From an uncultured Dorea sp. (lineage in GTDB: Bacteria > Bacillota > Clostridia > Lachnospirales > Lachnospiraceae), in contig CAJTVY010000004.1 in NCBI GenBank assembly GCA_910579925.1, positions 62,001 to 126,000 on the forward strand: a DNA stretch of 64,000 nt, written 5' to 3'. The position numbers and the translations under genes were made by a program. This document shows, piece after piece, positions 24,806 to 32,707 of the stretch (positions within the stretch are counted from its first letter, which is position 1; every line of letters starts with the position of its first letter). Under the pieces are notes generated by a model. The model was not told where the DNA came from and did no database searches. It saw nothing but the letters and a program-made list of their open reading frames with translations.

Positions 24806-26002
24806 ATGGCGAAGATTAAGATGACGACACCGATTGTAGAGATGGACGGAGATGAGATGACCCGTATTCTGTGGAAGATGATTAAAGACCATCTGTTAGA
24901 GCCGTTTATTGAACTGAACACGGAGTATTATGATCTGGGGCTTGAGCACAGGAATGAGACGGACGACCAGGTGACCATTGATTCGGCGAATGCAACGAAG
25001 AAGTACAAGGTTGCCGTGAAGTGTGCGACGATTACACCCAATGCGGCGCGGATGACGGAATATGATCTGAAAGAGATGTGGAAAAGCCCCAATGGGACAA
25101 TCCGGGCGATTCTGGACGGGACAGTGTTCCGTGCGCCGATCGTGGTCAAGGGGATTGAGCCGTGCGTGCGTAACTGGAAGAAGCCTATCACGATTGCAAG
25201 GCATGCATATGGTGATGTGTATAAGGGTTCTGAGATGAAGATCCCGGGGGCAGGCAAGGTGGAACTGGTGTATACTGCCAGAGACGGATCGAAGATGCGG
25301 GAACTGGTGCATGAGTTCGACGGGGAAGGAATTGTGCAGGGAATGCATAATGTGAACCAGTCTATCGAGAGTTTCGCAAGAAGCTGCTTTAACTATGCGC
25401 TGGATATCAGGCAGGATCTCTGGTTTGCCACGAAAGATACGATTTCTAAGAAGTATGACCATACTTTTAAAGATCTTTTCCAGGAGATTTTTGAAGCGGA
25501 ATATAAAGAGAAATTCGAGGCGGCGGGAATTACTTATTTCTATACGCTGATTGATGATGCCGTGGCGCGGGTGATGAAGTCTGAGGGCGGTTATATCTGG
25601 GCGTGCAAGAATTATGACGGGGATGTAATGAGCGATATGGTTTCCTCTGCCTTCGGTTCTCTTGCCATGATGACTTCTGTTCTGGTTTCCCCAGATGGAT
25701 ATTATGAGTATGAGGCGGCACATGGGACGGTTCAGAGGCATTATTATAAGCATCTGGAAGGAGAAGAGACTTCTACGAACTCTGTAGCGACTATATTTGC
25801 GTGGACGGGAGCCCTCAGGAAACGTGGGGAACTGGATGGAAACCAGGAATTGATGGATTTTGCGGACAGGCTTGAAAAGGCAACCATTGATACGATTGAG
25901 GACGGGAAGATGACGAAGGATCTTGCGCTGATCACGACCATTGAGAATCCGACTGTGTTGAACAGTGAGGAGTTTATCAAGGCAATTGCAGAACGATTAT
26001 AA
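24806..26002 (+). CDS. icd: NADP-dependent isocitrate dehydrogenase
   Basis: Oxidatively decarboxylates isocitrate to 2-oxoglutarate. The 398-residue protein is the homodimeric type related to eukaryotic cytosolic IDH (MTTPIVEMDGDEMTRILW, KCATITPNAARM, SPNGTIRAILDGTVFR, YEAAHGTVQRHY), not the E. coli Icd type. AGGAGG precedes the ATG. With the Re-citrate synthase candidate upstream it gives an oxidative half-cycle for glutamate supply in an anaerobe. The aconitase needed between them is not in the window. Confidence 0.96.
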   Translation: MAKIKMTTPIVEMDGDEMTRILWKMIKDHLLEPFIELNTEYYDLGLEHRNETDDQVTIDSANATKKYKVAVKCATITPNAARMTEYDLKEMWKSPNGTIRAILDGTVFRAPIVVKGIEPCVRNWKKPITIARHAYGDVYKGSEMKIPGAGKVELVYTARDGSKMRELVHEFDGEGIVQGMHNVNQSIESFARSCFNYALDIRQDLWFATKDTISKKYDHTFKDLFQEIFEAEYKEKFEAAGITYFYTLIDDAVARVMKSEGGYIWACKNYDGDVMSDMVSSAFGSLAMMTSVLVSPDGYYEYEAAHGTVQRHYYKHLEGEETSTNSVATIFAWTGALRKRGELDGNQELMDFADRLEKATIDTIEDGKMTKDLALITTIENPTVLNSEEFIKAIAERL

Positions 26003-26007
26003 CAGAC

Positions 26008-26031
26008 AGGGCTGTCATCTGACAGCCCTTT
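26008..26031. terminator. Bidirectional terminator between icd and the chemoreceptor gene
   Basis: A perfect 9-base-pair stem AGGGCTGTC-ATCT-GACAGCCCT between two convergent stop codons, with TTTAT on the plus side. Confidence 0.75.
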
Positions 26032-26051
26032 ATCGAATCATTATAAGTTTT

Positions 26052-27638
26052 TTATAGATCTGCAAATACTTCCATCTGTTTCTTAAGATCCTCCACGATC
26101 TCTCTGTTCGTATCCATGCGCCCGGTAATATCAGCCATATCCCCTACCAGGCTCTGGGTACTGCCTGCAACTCCGGTAATCCCGGATGCTCCTTCATCAA
26201 TCGCTTTCGTAATGCTTCCAATCGACTCGGCAATATCCGTCATGGAATGTCTTAGTCTGTCGGTTCTGCTGTTAAAGGCGTCAATCTTTTCTTTTACATA
26301 ATCTGCATCTTCTTTGTACTGTCTGCCGGAACGAACAAATTCCTGGAATTCGGTCAGGATAGTTCCGCTCAGGTAATCTGCCAGATCTTTGGAATGGCCA
26401 GATAAGTTATATACGGCTTCCGTGACAATTTTATTCACCTCCTGGATTCGTTCGGCGGTCTCGCCGCAGGAGGCCGCCAGCCGTTTGATTTCACTGGCTA
26501 CAATTGCAAAACCTTTGCCGGCTTCTCCCGCCCGCATTGCCTCCACCGAAGCGTTTAGGGCGATAAGATTGGTCGTTGAAGAGATGGATACGATATCTCT
26601 GGTCAGGCTGTTTACCTGATCTACGCTCTTACTGTTTTCGATTGCCTGGCCCAGTACTGCGAGGATGTCAGCCGCTTTCTGCTGGATGTCAGCCGTGTTT
26701 GTCTGTGCAGTCGCTTCCATCTCGTTTGCCCGTATCTTCATTGCAGTGGAATATTCTGTGATCGCACTGCATTCCTCTGCCATGTCATGGACGTCTGTCT
26801 TGATGTCCGATGCGCTGTGGTTGATATTTGCCGCATTATTCGCAACTTTCTGGATTGACATGGATAAGGAGTGGGCAAGAGAGGACAGTCCTTTGGCGCT
26901 TTCACTGGAGGTACGGGTGTGTTTCAGAACCTCTCCAGTTACTTCGTCAAGCGTTGCTGAACTTGCCTGTAAGGTGGTCACCGTTCCCTTAATAGGCGTG
27001 ATTACATATTTCCGGATGATTCTGACGGCTGCGAGAACCAGCAGCAGGCAGACCACGACAGAAGCTGTGGCAATAATAATCGAAACGATATAGACCACAA
27101 ACAGATGCTTACGCGCCTGGGCGGTTCGTTCCTTGACGGCAGTATACAGATCATCGGCGGTGTTCTCCATGGCCGTTCCGTAACTTGCCACATCGCCGTT
27201 GGCATATGCATATGCATCTTCTGTACGGCTGTCTGCGCTTGCGCATACGAGAAAGACCAGAGCGTGTTTGAAAGAGTCGTAGTTTTCCAGAAGCTGTGTA
27301 TAAGCCGCATTCTCATCCTCTGTAATGTATTTTTTATATTCCGCCAGAAAAGCCTCAAGAGTCTTTTCCTCCTCTTTGATCTGCGCCACAATGGTAATCA
27401 TTGTGTCATAGTCTGCCGCCACGATGTGGGACAGGGCGATTTCATGGATCTTTGTAATGGAATGGCGGATATCCTGGAGGATTTCAGAGCCGACCATATA
27501 GTTGTCTACAATTTTAGAGGCATTTGAATTGACTGTGTTAAGGCTGAAAACCGACAGGACATTCGAAACAAATGCCACGACTCCCAGTAAGATGATGGGG
27601 AGTATCAGACGTTGTTGTATACGGAGTTTTTTCTTCAT
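26052..27638 (-). CDS. Methyl-accepting chemotaxis protein
   Basis: A 528-residue transmembrane chemoreceptor. Helix 1 (about residues 13-33) is followed by an extracellular four-helix-bundle-like sensor of about 145 residues, a second helix (about 180-205, VYIVSIIIATASVVVCLLLV) and a long cytoplasmic coiled coil. The signalling tip reads NLIALNASVEAMRAGEAGKG, close to the canonical NLLALNAAIEAARAGE, so it should contact CheA and CheW. No clear HAMP domain is seen. It lies 33 bases after a solute-binding lipoprotein gene on the same strand, which suggests that the lipoprotein presents its ligand to this receptor. Its own ribosome binding site is weak. Confidence 0.93.
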   Translation of the reverse strand: MKKKLRIQQRLILPIILLGVVAFVSNVLSVFSLNTVNSNASKIVDNYMVGSEILQDIRHSITKIHEIALSHIVAADYDTMITIVAQIKEEEKTLEAFLAEYKKYITEDENAAYTQLLENYDSFKHALVFLVCASADSRTEDAYAYANGDVASYGTAMENTADDLYTAVKERTAQARKHLFVVYIVSIIIATASVVVCLLLVLAAVRIIRKYVITPIKGTVTTLQASSATLDEVTGEVLKHTRTSSESAKGLSSLAHSLSMSIQKVANNAANINHSASDIKTDVHDMAEECSAITEYSTAMKIRANEMEATAQTNTADIQQKAADILAVLGQAIENSKSVDQVNSLTRDIVSISSTTNLIALNASVEAMRAGEAGKGFAIVASEIKRLAASCGETAERIQEVNKIVTEAVYNLSGHSKDLADYLSGTILTEFQEFVRSGRQYKEDADYVKEKIDAFNSRTDRLRHSMTDIAESIGSITKAIDEGASGITGVAGSTQSLVGDMADITGRMDTNREIVEDLKKQMEVFADL

Positions 27639-27671
27639 GTTTTTGTGACAAATCCTTTCGATATTTTATAT

Positions 27672-28904
27672 CTATCTGGCAGAAACGTTTTCTGCCATTT
27701 CGTCTAGTTGTTCCTGTATGTCCTGGCCGGAAGGGTTTCCTGCGGCCATACTTTCTGCAAATTTTGTGACCGGATCCCAGAATTTCCCTCCTACTCTTTG
27801 CAGATGAGAAAACTCTGACTGTTCCAGGAGTGCGGCGATAGCCGGAAACTGCTGGATCTCATTGGAATCTGCGACCGCAATATTGGAAGGGCCCTGGCCG
27901 CGCACTTCAAATCTGAGCTGCTGATTCTCTTCATTTGTAATCCATTCTGCAAGACGCACCGCCCATTCTGGATGTTCGGAGTAGGCGTTTACCCCGATCA
28001 GTTTGCAGCCGGAAAAGGAAGCCATCTGTACCTGGCTTCCGTTACAGGTGTAGGTGGGCAGTCTGGCGGCCCCGGTGTTCTCACCCCAGGCTTCCATAAT
28101 CTCGACTGCATTCCAGACGCCGCTGACACCTGCGGCAACAGACCCATTTTTTACTCCATCCAGGAACGCTTCGTCTGTACGGTTTGAAAATCCCGGACTT
28201 CCTGCAATACGAAGCATAGATTGAGCGACGTCGATGCCCCGGATTTCCCCTTCTGTCTTGTTCCAGGTGCAGTAATTGGTGATTCCGTCATCATTCAGCC
28301 CCACTTCCAGCCCTGTATTTCCAAAAAAAGAATATACATACCATGCAGAAGACCAGTCCATGGAAAACAGTCTGTTACCTGCTGCTGCGGCCTGTAATAT
28401 TCCGTCCAGAGTCTTTGCCTGTTCATCTGAAATGTACTGTTTGTTATAGTATAGGAAGTATCCGTTGTCTGCGGTCAGCGGATAGGCGTACAGGGTGTCG
28501 TTTACCGAAGCTGCCTCCACGGTTCCGGGAAGATTTCGGGCTTTGATTTCTTCTGCATCTTCAATGGGATCTAAGGCCCCGGCAGCAGCCAGCGCATGTA
28601 ACTGATCGTCTGCAAATGTAAATACGTCTGCGCCTTCTTCCAGTCCCCCGATCAGAGCGTCTTTACATTGGGATTCTCCCTGCACTTCAAAGGTTATCTG
28701 GAAATCTGCCTCAGATCGGTATTCTGTCTTAAAACTCTGGATGATCTGGTTCATCAGTTCCGTGTCCTCCTCGGATCCCCAGACGACCAGTTCTACCTTG
28801 GGGATCTGCTGAGTTTTGGAGTCTGTGTCTTTGTCTGAACGGCATCCTGCGAGTGATATGGTACAAAGGATGCCCAGAAAAAATCTGTAAATTTTTTTCT
28901 TCAT
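27672..28904 (-). CDS. Extracellular solute-binding lipoprotein (ABC family 1), orphan
   Basis: A 410-residue lipoprotein: signal peptide with lipobox SLAGC, then a family 1 (maltose-binding-like) solute-binding fold starting VELVVWGSEEDTELMNQI, with ADVFTFADDQLHALAAAGAL and a C-terminal hinge region. No permease or ATPase gene is adjacent. The only neighbour in its transcription unit is a chemoreceptor, so it may act as a sensory binding protein and not, or not only, in uptake. The ligand is probably a sugar by family; this is not shown. A good promoter lies upstream. Confidence 0.9.
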   Translation of the reverse strand: MKKKIYRFFLGILCTISLAGCRSDKDTDSKTQQIPKVELVVWGSEEDTELMNQIIQSFKTEYRSEADFQITFEVQGESQCKDALIGGLEEGADVFTFADDQLHALAAAGALDPIEDAEEIKARNLPGTVEAASVNDTLYAYPLTADNGYFLYYNKQYISDEQAKTLDGILQAAAAGNRLFSMDWSSAWYVYSFFGNTGLEVGLNDDGITNYCTWNKTEGEIRGIDVAQSMLRIAGSPGFSNRTDEAFLDGVKNGSVAAGVSGVWNAVEIMEAWGENTGAARLPTYTCNGSQVQMASFSGCKLIGVNAYSEHPEWAVRLAEWITNEENQQLRFEVRGQGPSNIAVADSNEIQQFPAIAALLEQSEFSHLQRVGGKFWDPVTKFAESMAAGNPSGQDIQEQLDEMAENVSAR

Positions 28905-28941
28905 ATGTATTTCCGCCCTTTATATCATTTTTCTATGGATA

Positions 28942-28970
28942 ATTATAACATCGACATGGATTTCATGCAA
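28942..28970 (-). promoter_or_regulatory. Promoter of the binding protein-chemoreceptor operon
   Basis: On the minus strand TTGCAT (28970-28965), a 17-base spacer and a perfect TATAAT (28947-28942), 38 bases before the lipoprotein start. This is a housekeeping-type promoter, not a flagellar one. Confidence 0.7.
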
Positions 28971-29052
28971 TATATGAGATGATACCAGGGGCCAAGAGTT
29001 CCATCTGCTTTCCATTCATTCCCAATCAGAATCAATTTTATCTGTGAAAACC

Positions 29053-29082
29053 ATACCATTTTTTTATAGATAATGGTATAAT
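29053..29082 (+). promoter_or_regulatory. Inverted repeat overlapping a -10 box upstream of the flavoprotein gene
   Basis: ATACCATT (29053-29060) and AATGGTAT (29072-29079) form perfect 8-base arms 11 bases apart. The right arm runs into TATAAT (29077-29082). No good -35 is present, so a dimeric activator or repressor may bind here. Confidence 0.4.
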
Positions 29083-29174
29083 AAAAATATTCTGATGTCT
29101 ATGTTGCCAGCTGTATTCTGAATGACTGGCCTACATTGAATAGATGGAAAGAAGAGAAGGGAGAACTAGGCAAG

Positions 29175-29906
29175 ATGAAAATACTGATGATTAACGGCAC
29201 GATGCGGTATGGCTCAAGCTATCACATTGGTAAGATGGTGATTGAGAAGATTGTGAAGGAAGAGGATCAGGTCATTGAGTTATTTCTTCCAAAAGATATG
29301 CCGGAATACTGCCGGGGGTGTGCGACCTGCTTTTTGGAGAGTGAGAAGAAGTGTCCCGATTATCTGATGTATATGAAACGGGTAACCCGGATGATTGACG
29401 AGGCGGATCTTCTCGTGTTTACGTCGCCGGTTCATGTGCTTCATGTGACGGGGGCTCTTAAGGTTCTGCTGGATCATTACGGATATCGTTTTATGGTGCA
29501 CCGGCCTGAGGAGCGTATGTTCAGTAAGCAGGCGGTGTGTGTGACTACCGGAGCAGGAGGCGGCATGAAGTCCACGCTTAGGGATATGAAGAGCAGTCTT
29601 TTTTTCTGGGGAGTGGCAAGGATCTATACATATGGGATTGCCGTGAGTGCGATACGCTGGGAGGATGTCGGGATGCCGATTAAGGAGAAGATCGTGAATG
29701 ACGTGGATCAGCTTGCGCTGAAGCTGACAAGGGATACGGCTTCTGTGACTCCTGGATGGAAGACGAAGGTTTTGTTCTATATTATGAGACATATGCAGCA
29801 GAACGGGAAGAATCTTGTGGACGTGGCCTACTGGAAGGAGAAGGGATGGCTTGGGAAAGCTCGCCCGTGGAAGAAGGCGGGGCAGGAGAAAGAGCATAAT
29901 ATATGA
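29175..29906 (+). CDS. Flavodoxin-fold oxidoreductase, iron-sulfur flavoprotein-like
   Basis: A 243-residue protein of the NADPH-dependent FMN reductase / flavodoxin-2 group. The FMN phosphate loop is near the N-terminus (ILMINGTMRYGSSYHIG), and SPVHVLHVTGALKVLLDHYG contributes to the flavin site. YCRGCATCFLESEKKC gives the spacing C-x2-C-x2-C-x7-C, as in iron-sulfur flavoproteins of anaerobes that bind a 4Fe-4S cluster, so it probably passes electrons between ferredoxin-like donors and small acceptors. A basic amphipathic tail follows. The start is the ATG at 29175 with AAGGGAG 11 bases upstream; the longer frame needs a TTG. Substrate unknown. Confidence 0.8.
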   Translation: MKILMINGTMRYGSSYHIGKMVIEKIVKEEDQVIELFLPKDMPEYCRGCATCFLESEKKCPDYLMYMKRVTRMIDEADLLVFTSPVHVLHVTGALKVLLDHYGYRFMVHRPEERMFSKQAVCVTTGAGGGMKSTLRDMKSSLFFWGVARIYTYGIAVSAIRWEDVGMPIKEKIVNDVDQLALKLTRDTASVTPGWKTKVLFYIMRHMQQNGKNLVDVAYWKEKGWLGKARPWKKAGQEKEHNI

Positions 29907-29921
29907 TTGTACAGGACATTT

Positions 29922-29960
29922 TTAGGGACGTAGTAAAATTCAATTTTACTACGTCCCTAA
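29922..29960. repeat. 39-base inverted repeat covering the abc-F stop codon
   Basis: Perfect 19-base arms (29922-29940 and 29942-29960) around one central C. The right half contains the last four codons and stop of the ABC-F gene. It can act as a two-way terminator for convergent genes, but it is far longer than needed and looks like a dispersed repeat or a mobile-element footprint. Confidence 0.7.
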
Positions 29961-31865
29961 TTCTTCCCAACGCTCATATAATTCTTCTAATTCCTCTGCG
30001 ATCGCAGCCTTCTCGTTCGCCAGTTCCTGACATCTGGCGGAATTGGTGAACACATCCTTTTGCATCATGAGTCCGTCAATCTCCATATCTCGTTCTTCCA
30101 GGCTTGTGATACGTTCCTCTGTTTTTTGCAGATCGTTCTTGCGTTTGCGCTCTCTGGCCTGCGCCTCTTTCTGTTCCTGCCAGCTTAGTTTCGCTTCCGA
30201 CACATTCTTTCCCGCCGAGGCGAAAGCCGTTTCTTTGGCTTTGGCGTATACCGCGGTCAGTTCGTCTCGTTTTTCCAGATAATAGTCATAATTTCCGATA
30301 TAATTCACAAAAGTATGGTTTACCAGATCCAGAATCCGTGTGGCTGTCTGGTTGATAAAATACCGGTCATGAGAGACGTAGAGAAGCGTTCCGGTATAAT
30401 CATTCAGGGCCTTCTCCAGAATCTCCTTAGAAGTGATATCCAGGTGGTTGGTAGGCTCGTCCAGGATTAGAAAATTCGCCCTTGAGAGCATAAGTTTCGC
30501 AAGAGAGACACGCCCCCGCTCGCCGCCGCTTAAGTCGCCGATGCGTTTAAACACATCGTCTCCGGTGAATAGAAACGCTGCCAGCATGTTGCGGATCTTT
30601 GTATTGGTAAGTTCCGGGTAGTCGTCAGAGATCTCATCAAAAATGGTCTTCTCCATATGGAGTACATGGTGTTCCTGATCATAGTATCCGATCTCTACAT
30701 TGGTTCCCAGAGTAAATGTTCCCGTGTCCGCAGGCAGTACCTGGTTAAGTATCTTAAGAAGAGTGGTCTTGCCAGTCCCGTTGTCTCCGATAATGGCGAC
30801 ATGCTCCCCGCGTTTTATCTCAAAGCTTACATCCGTAAAAAGTGTCTGGTTCGGAAAGGATTTGCCCAGTGATTCCACCGTAAGCACATCATTGCCGCTG
30901 ATCCGGGAGGGCTCCAGAGTCAGATGGATTTCAGTATTCATCTCAATGGGTTTTTCAACCGGACGAATCTTTTCCAGCATCTTCTCGCGGCTTTCCGCAC
31001 GTCTGATAGATTTCTCCCGGTTAAAGGAGCGCAGCTTCTCGATGACGGCCTCATGGTGCTTAATCTCCTGCTGCTGGTTTAAATATTCTTTGAGCTGTGC
31101 TTCTCGAAGCAGACGTTTCTTCTTGGCATAAGCGCTATAATTGCCCAGGTAGGTACTGAGTTTCCCCATCTCGATCTCCAGAATCTTCGTCACAACCCGA
31201 TTAAGGAAATACCGGTCATGGGAGACGATGAGCACGGCTCCCGGGTAGTTGAGCAGATAGGTCTCAAGCCAGGCGATGGAATTCATGTCTAAATGGTTGG
31301 TAGGTTCGTCAAGAAGCAGGATATCAGGCTTCGTAAGAAGAAGCTTTCCCAGAGAAACCCGTGTCTTCTGTCCCCCGGAGAGGGCGGCCGCCGGCTTGGA
31401 GAATTCTTCTTCGCAAAAGCCAAGCCCTTTTAAAACCCCTGTAATCTCACTTTCGTATGCATAGCCGTTTTCACGCTCGAATGCGCCGGTGAGACGGTGG
31501 TAGGTTTCCAGACGGGCGTTCAGAGCATCTCCTTCCAGATGCTTCAGTTCCTGTTCGATTTCCCGGATCTGCTGTTCCATGGCGATGATATCCGCCCTGG
31601 CCAGTTTTACTTCTTCATAAATGGTGCCGCCGCTTACCAGGTCCTGGTGCTGGGCCAGATAACCAAGGGTCTTTCCCTTTGTCAGAATAATATCCCCGCC
31701 GTCAGAAGAAAGTTCCCCTACAATCATCTTGAACAGCGTGGTCTTCCCCGCACCGTTTGGCCCTACCAGCGCCGCTTTTTCGTGGTCTTCTATATGAAAA
31801 GAACCTTCGGAGAGGATGACGTTTTCCCCGAAGGATTTGCTGATTCCATGACATGCCAGTATCAT
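29949..31865 (-). CDS. ABC-F family ATPase (Uup/EttA group)
   Basis: A 638-residue soluble protein with two ABC cassettes and no membrane helices. Walker A motifs GPNGAGKTT and GDNGTGKTT, signatures LSGGQKTR and LSGGERGR, and two DEPTNHLD blocks are present. The linker between cassettes (about residues 235-320) is basic and helical, and there is a C-terminal coiled coil (about 540-635). ABC-F proteins act at the ribosomal E site to rescue stalled translation or protect against antibiotics. Nothing here singles out a resistance subtype, so a housekeeping role is likelier. Ribosome binding site AAGGAGG. Its last codons lie in a 39-base inverted repeat. Confidence 0.93.
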   Translation of the reverse strand: MILACHGISKSFGENVILSEGSFHIEDHEKAALVGPNGAGKTTLFKMIVGELSSDGGDIILTKGKTLGYLAQHQDLVSGGTIYEEVKLARADIIAMEQQIREIEQELKHLEGDALNARLETYHRLTGAFERENGYAYESEITGVLKGLGFCEEEFSKPAAALSGGQKTRVSLGKLLLTKPDILLLDEPTNHLDMNSIAWLETYLLNYPGAVLIVSHDRYFLNRVVTKILEIEMGKLSTYLGNYSAYAKKKRLLREAQLKEYLNQQQEIKHHEAVIEKLRSFNREKSIRRAESREKMLEKIRPVEKPIEMNTEIHLTLEPSRISGNDVLTVESLGKSFPNQTLFTDVSFEIKRGEHVAIIGDNGTGKTTLLKILNQVLPADTGTFTLGTNVEIGYYDQEHHVLHMEKTIFDEISDDYPELTNTKIRNMLAAFLFTGDDVFKRIGDLSGGERGRVSLAKLMLSRANFLILDEPTNHLDITSKEILEKALNDYTGTLLYVSHDRYFINQTATRILDLVNHTFVNYIGNYDYYLEKRDELTAVYAKAKETAFASAGKNVSEAKLSWQEQKEAQARERKRKNDLQKTEERITSLEERDMEIDGLMMQKDVFTNSARCQELANEKAAIAEELEELYERWEELGT

Positions 31866-31890
31866 AATCTTCCTCCTTATATCCCTTTAC

Positions 31891-31918
31891 ATTATAACGA
31901 AAATTGCAGAAAATACAA
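31891..31918 (-). promoter_or_regulatory. Promoter of the ABC-F gene
   Basis: On the minus strand TTGTAT (31918-31913), a 16-base spacer and TATAAT (31896-31891), close behind the divergent rex promoter. Confidence 0.6.
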
Positions 31919-31926
31919 CTAAAAGT

Positions 31927-31955
31927 TTGACTTTAATCTATCCATTCTATATAAT
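31927..31955 (+). promoter_or_regulatory. Promoter of rex
   Basis: TTGACT (31927-31932), an exact 17-base spacer and TATAAT (31950-31955). I do not see a Rex box (TTGTGAAA...TTTCACAA) here. Confidence 0.75.
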
Positions 31956-31990
31956 TAAATATCAGAAAGGAAATGGAAGGTGAGTTTAAA

Positions 31991-32635
31991 TTGGAAGAAA
32001 GAGAAATTTCCCAGGCAGTCATACGAAGGTTGCCCAGGTATTACAGATATCTTGGTGAATTATTGGAACACGGGGTAGAGCGGATCTCGTCCAATGACCT
32101 GAGCAGACGGATGAAGGTGACTGCGTCTCAGATTCGTCAGGATCTTAACAATTTTGGCGGATTCGGGCAGCAGGGATATGGATATAATGTAAAGTATCTA
32201 TATACGGAGATCGGTAAGATTCTGGGGTTAGAAGAAGATCACCGTATGATCATCATCGGGGCGGGAAATCTTGGACAGGCGCTGGCGAATTATGCGGCTT
32301 TTGAAAAACGGGGATTTATTCTGAAAGGGATTTTCGACGTGAATCCCAGGCTTGCGGGTATGACGATCCGGGGGGTTCCTGTGCGGATGATGGAGGAACT
32401 TGGCGAGTTTGTGAAGGATAATGACGTAGAGATTGCGGCTCTTACCATTCCTAAGGACAAAGCGGTGGAAGTGGCAGATCTCCTGGTGGCTAACGGGGTA
32501 AGGGCAATCTGGAATTTTGCTCATACGGATCTGAATCTGCCGGAGGAGATCATTGTAGAGAATGTGCATCTGTCGGAGAGTCTGATGCAGCTTTCCTATA
32601 AGATCAGCCGGTTCAATGAGGAACATCAAAAATAA
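31991..32635 (+). CDS. rex: Redox-sensing transcriptional repressor Rex
   Basis: A 214-residue repressor that reads the NADH/NAD+ ratio and controls fermentation and respiration genes. The N-terminal winged helix (AVIRRLPRYYRYLGELL, then VTASQIRQDLNNFGGFG) and the Rossmann domain with IIGAGNLGQALANY are intact; the C-terminal helix is swapped in the dimer. I choose the TTG at 31991, 6 bases after AAGGTGAG; the ATG at 31973 is only 2 bases from its possible site and would add six residues. It precedes the NAD(P)HX repair gene, a second link to NADH chemistry. Confidence 0.95.
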   Translation: MEEREISQAVIRRLPRYYRYLGELLEHGVERISSNDLSRRMKVTASQIRQDLNNFGGFGQQGYGYNVKYLYTEIGKILGLEEDHRMIIIGAGNLGQALANYAAFEKRGFILKGIFDVNPRLAGMTIRGVPVRMMEELGEFVKDNDVEIAALTIPKDKAVEVADLLVANGVRAIWNFAHTDLNLPEEIIVENVHLSESLMQLSYKISRFNEEHQK

Positions 32636-32643
32636 TAAAAGGG

Positions 32644-32686
32644 AAGACGTGGAACGGTATGTATGTACAAAAGTTACACGTCTTTT
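32644..32686 (+). terminator. Probable terminator after rex
   Basis: A 12-base-pair stem with one mismatch (32644-32655 with 32673-32684) followed by TT. The long loop and short T run make it weak, so partial read-through into nnrE-nnrD is likely. Confidence 0.45.
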
Positions 32687-32707
32687 GCTGGTTTAAGGAG
32701 GAAATAT

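Noticed and set aside
32636..32707. Longer start for the NAD(P)HX repair enzyme at 32663.
   Set aside because: It would overlap the rex terminator hairpin and has no ribosome binding site, while the ATG at 32708 follows AAGGAGG at 6 bases.
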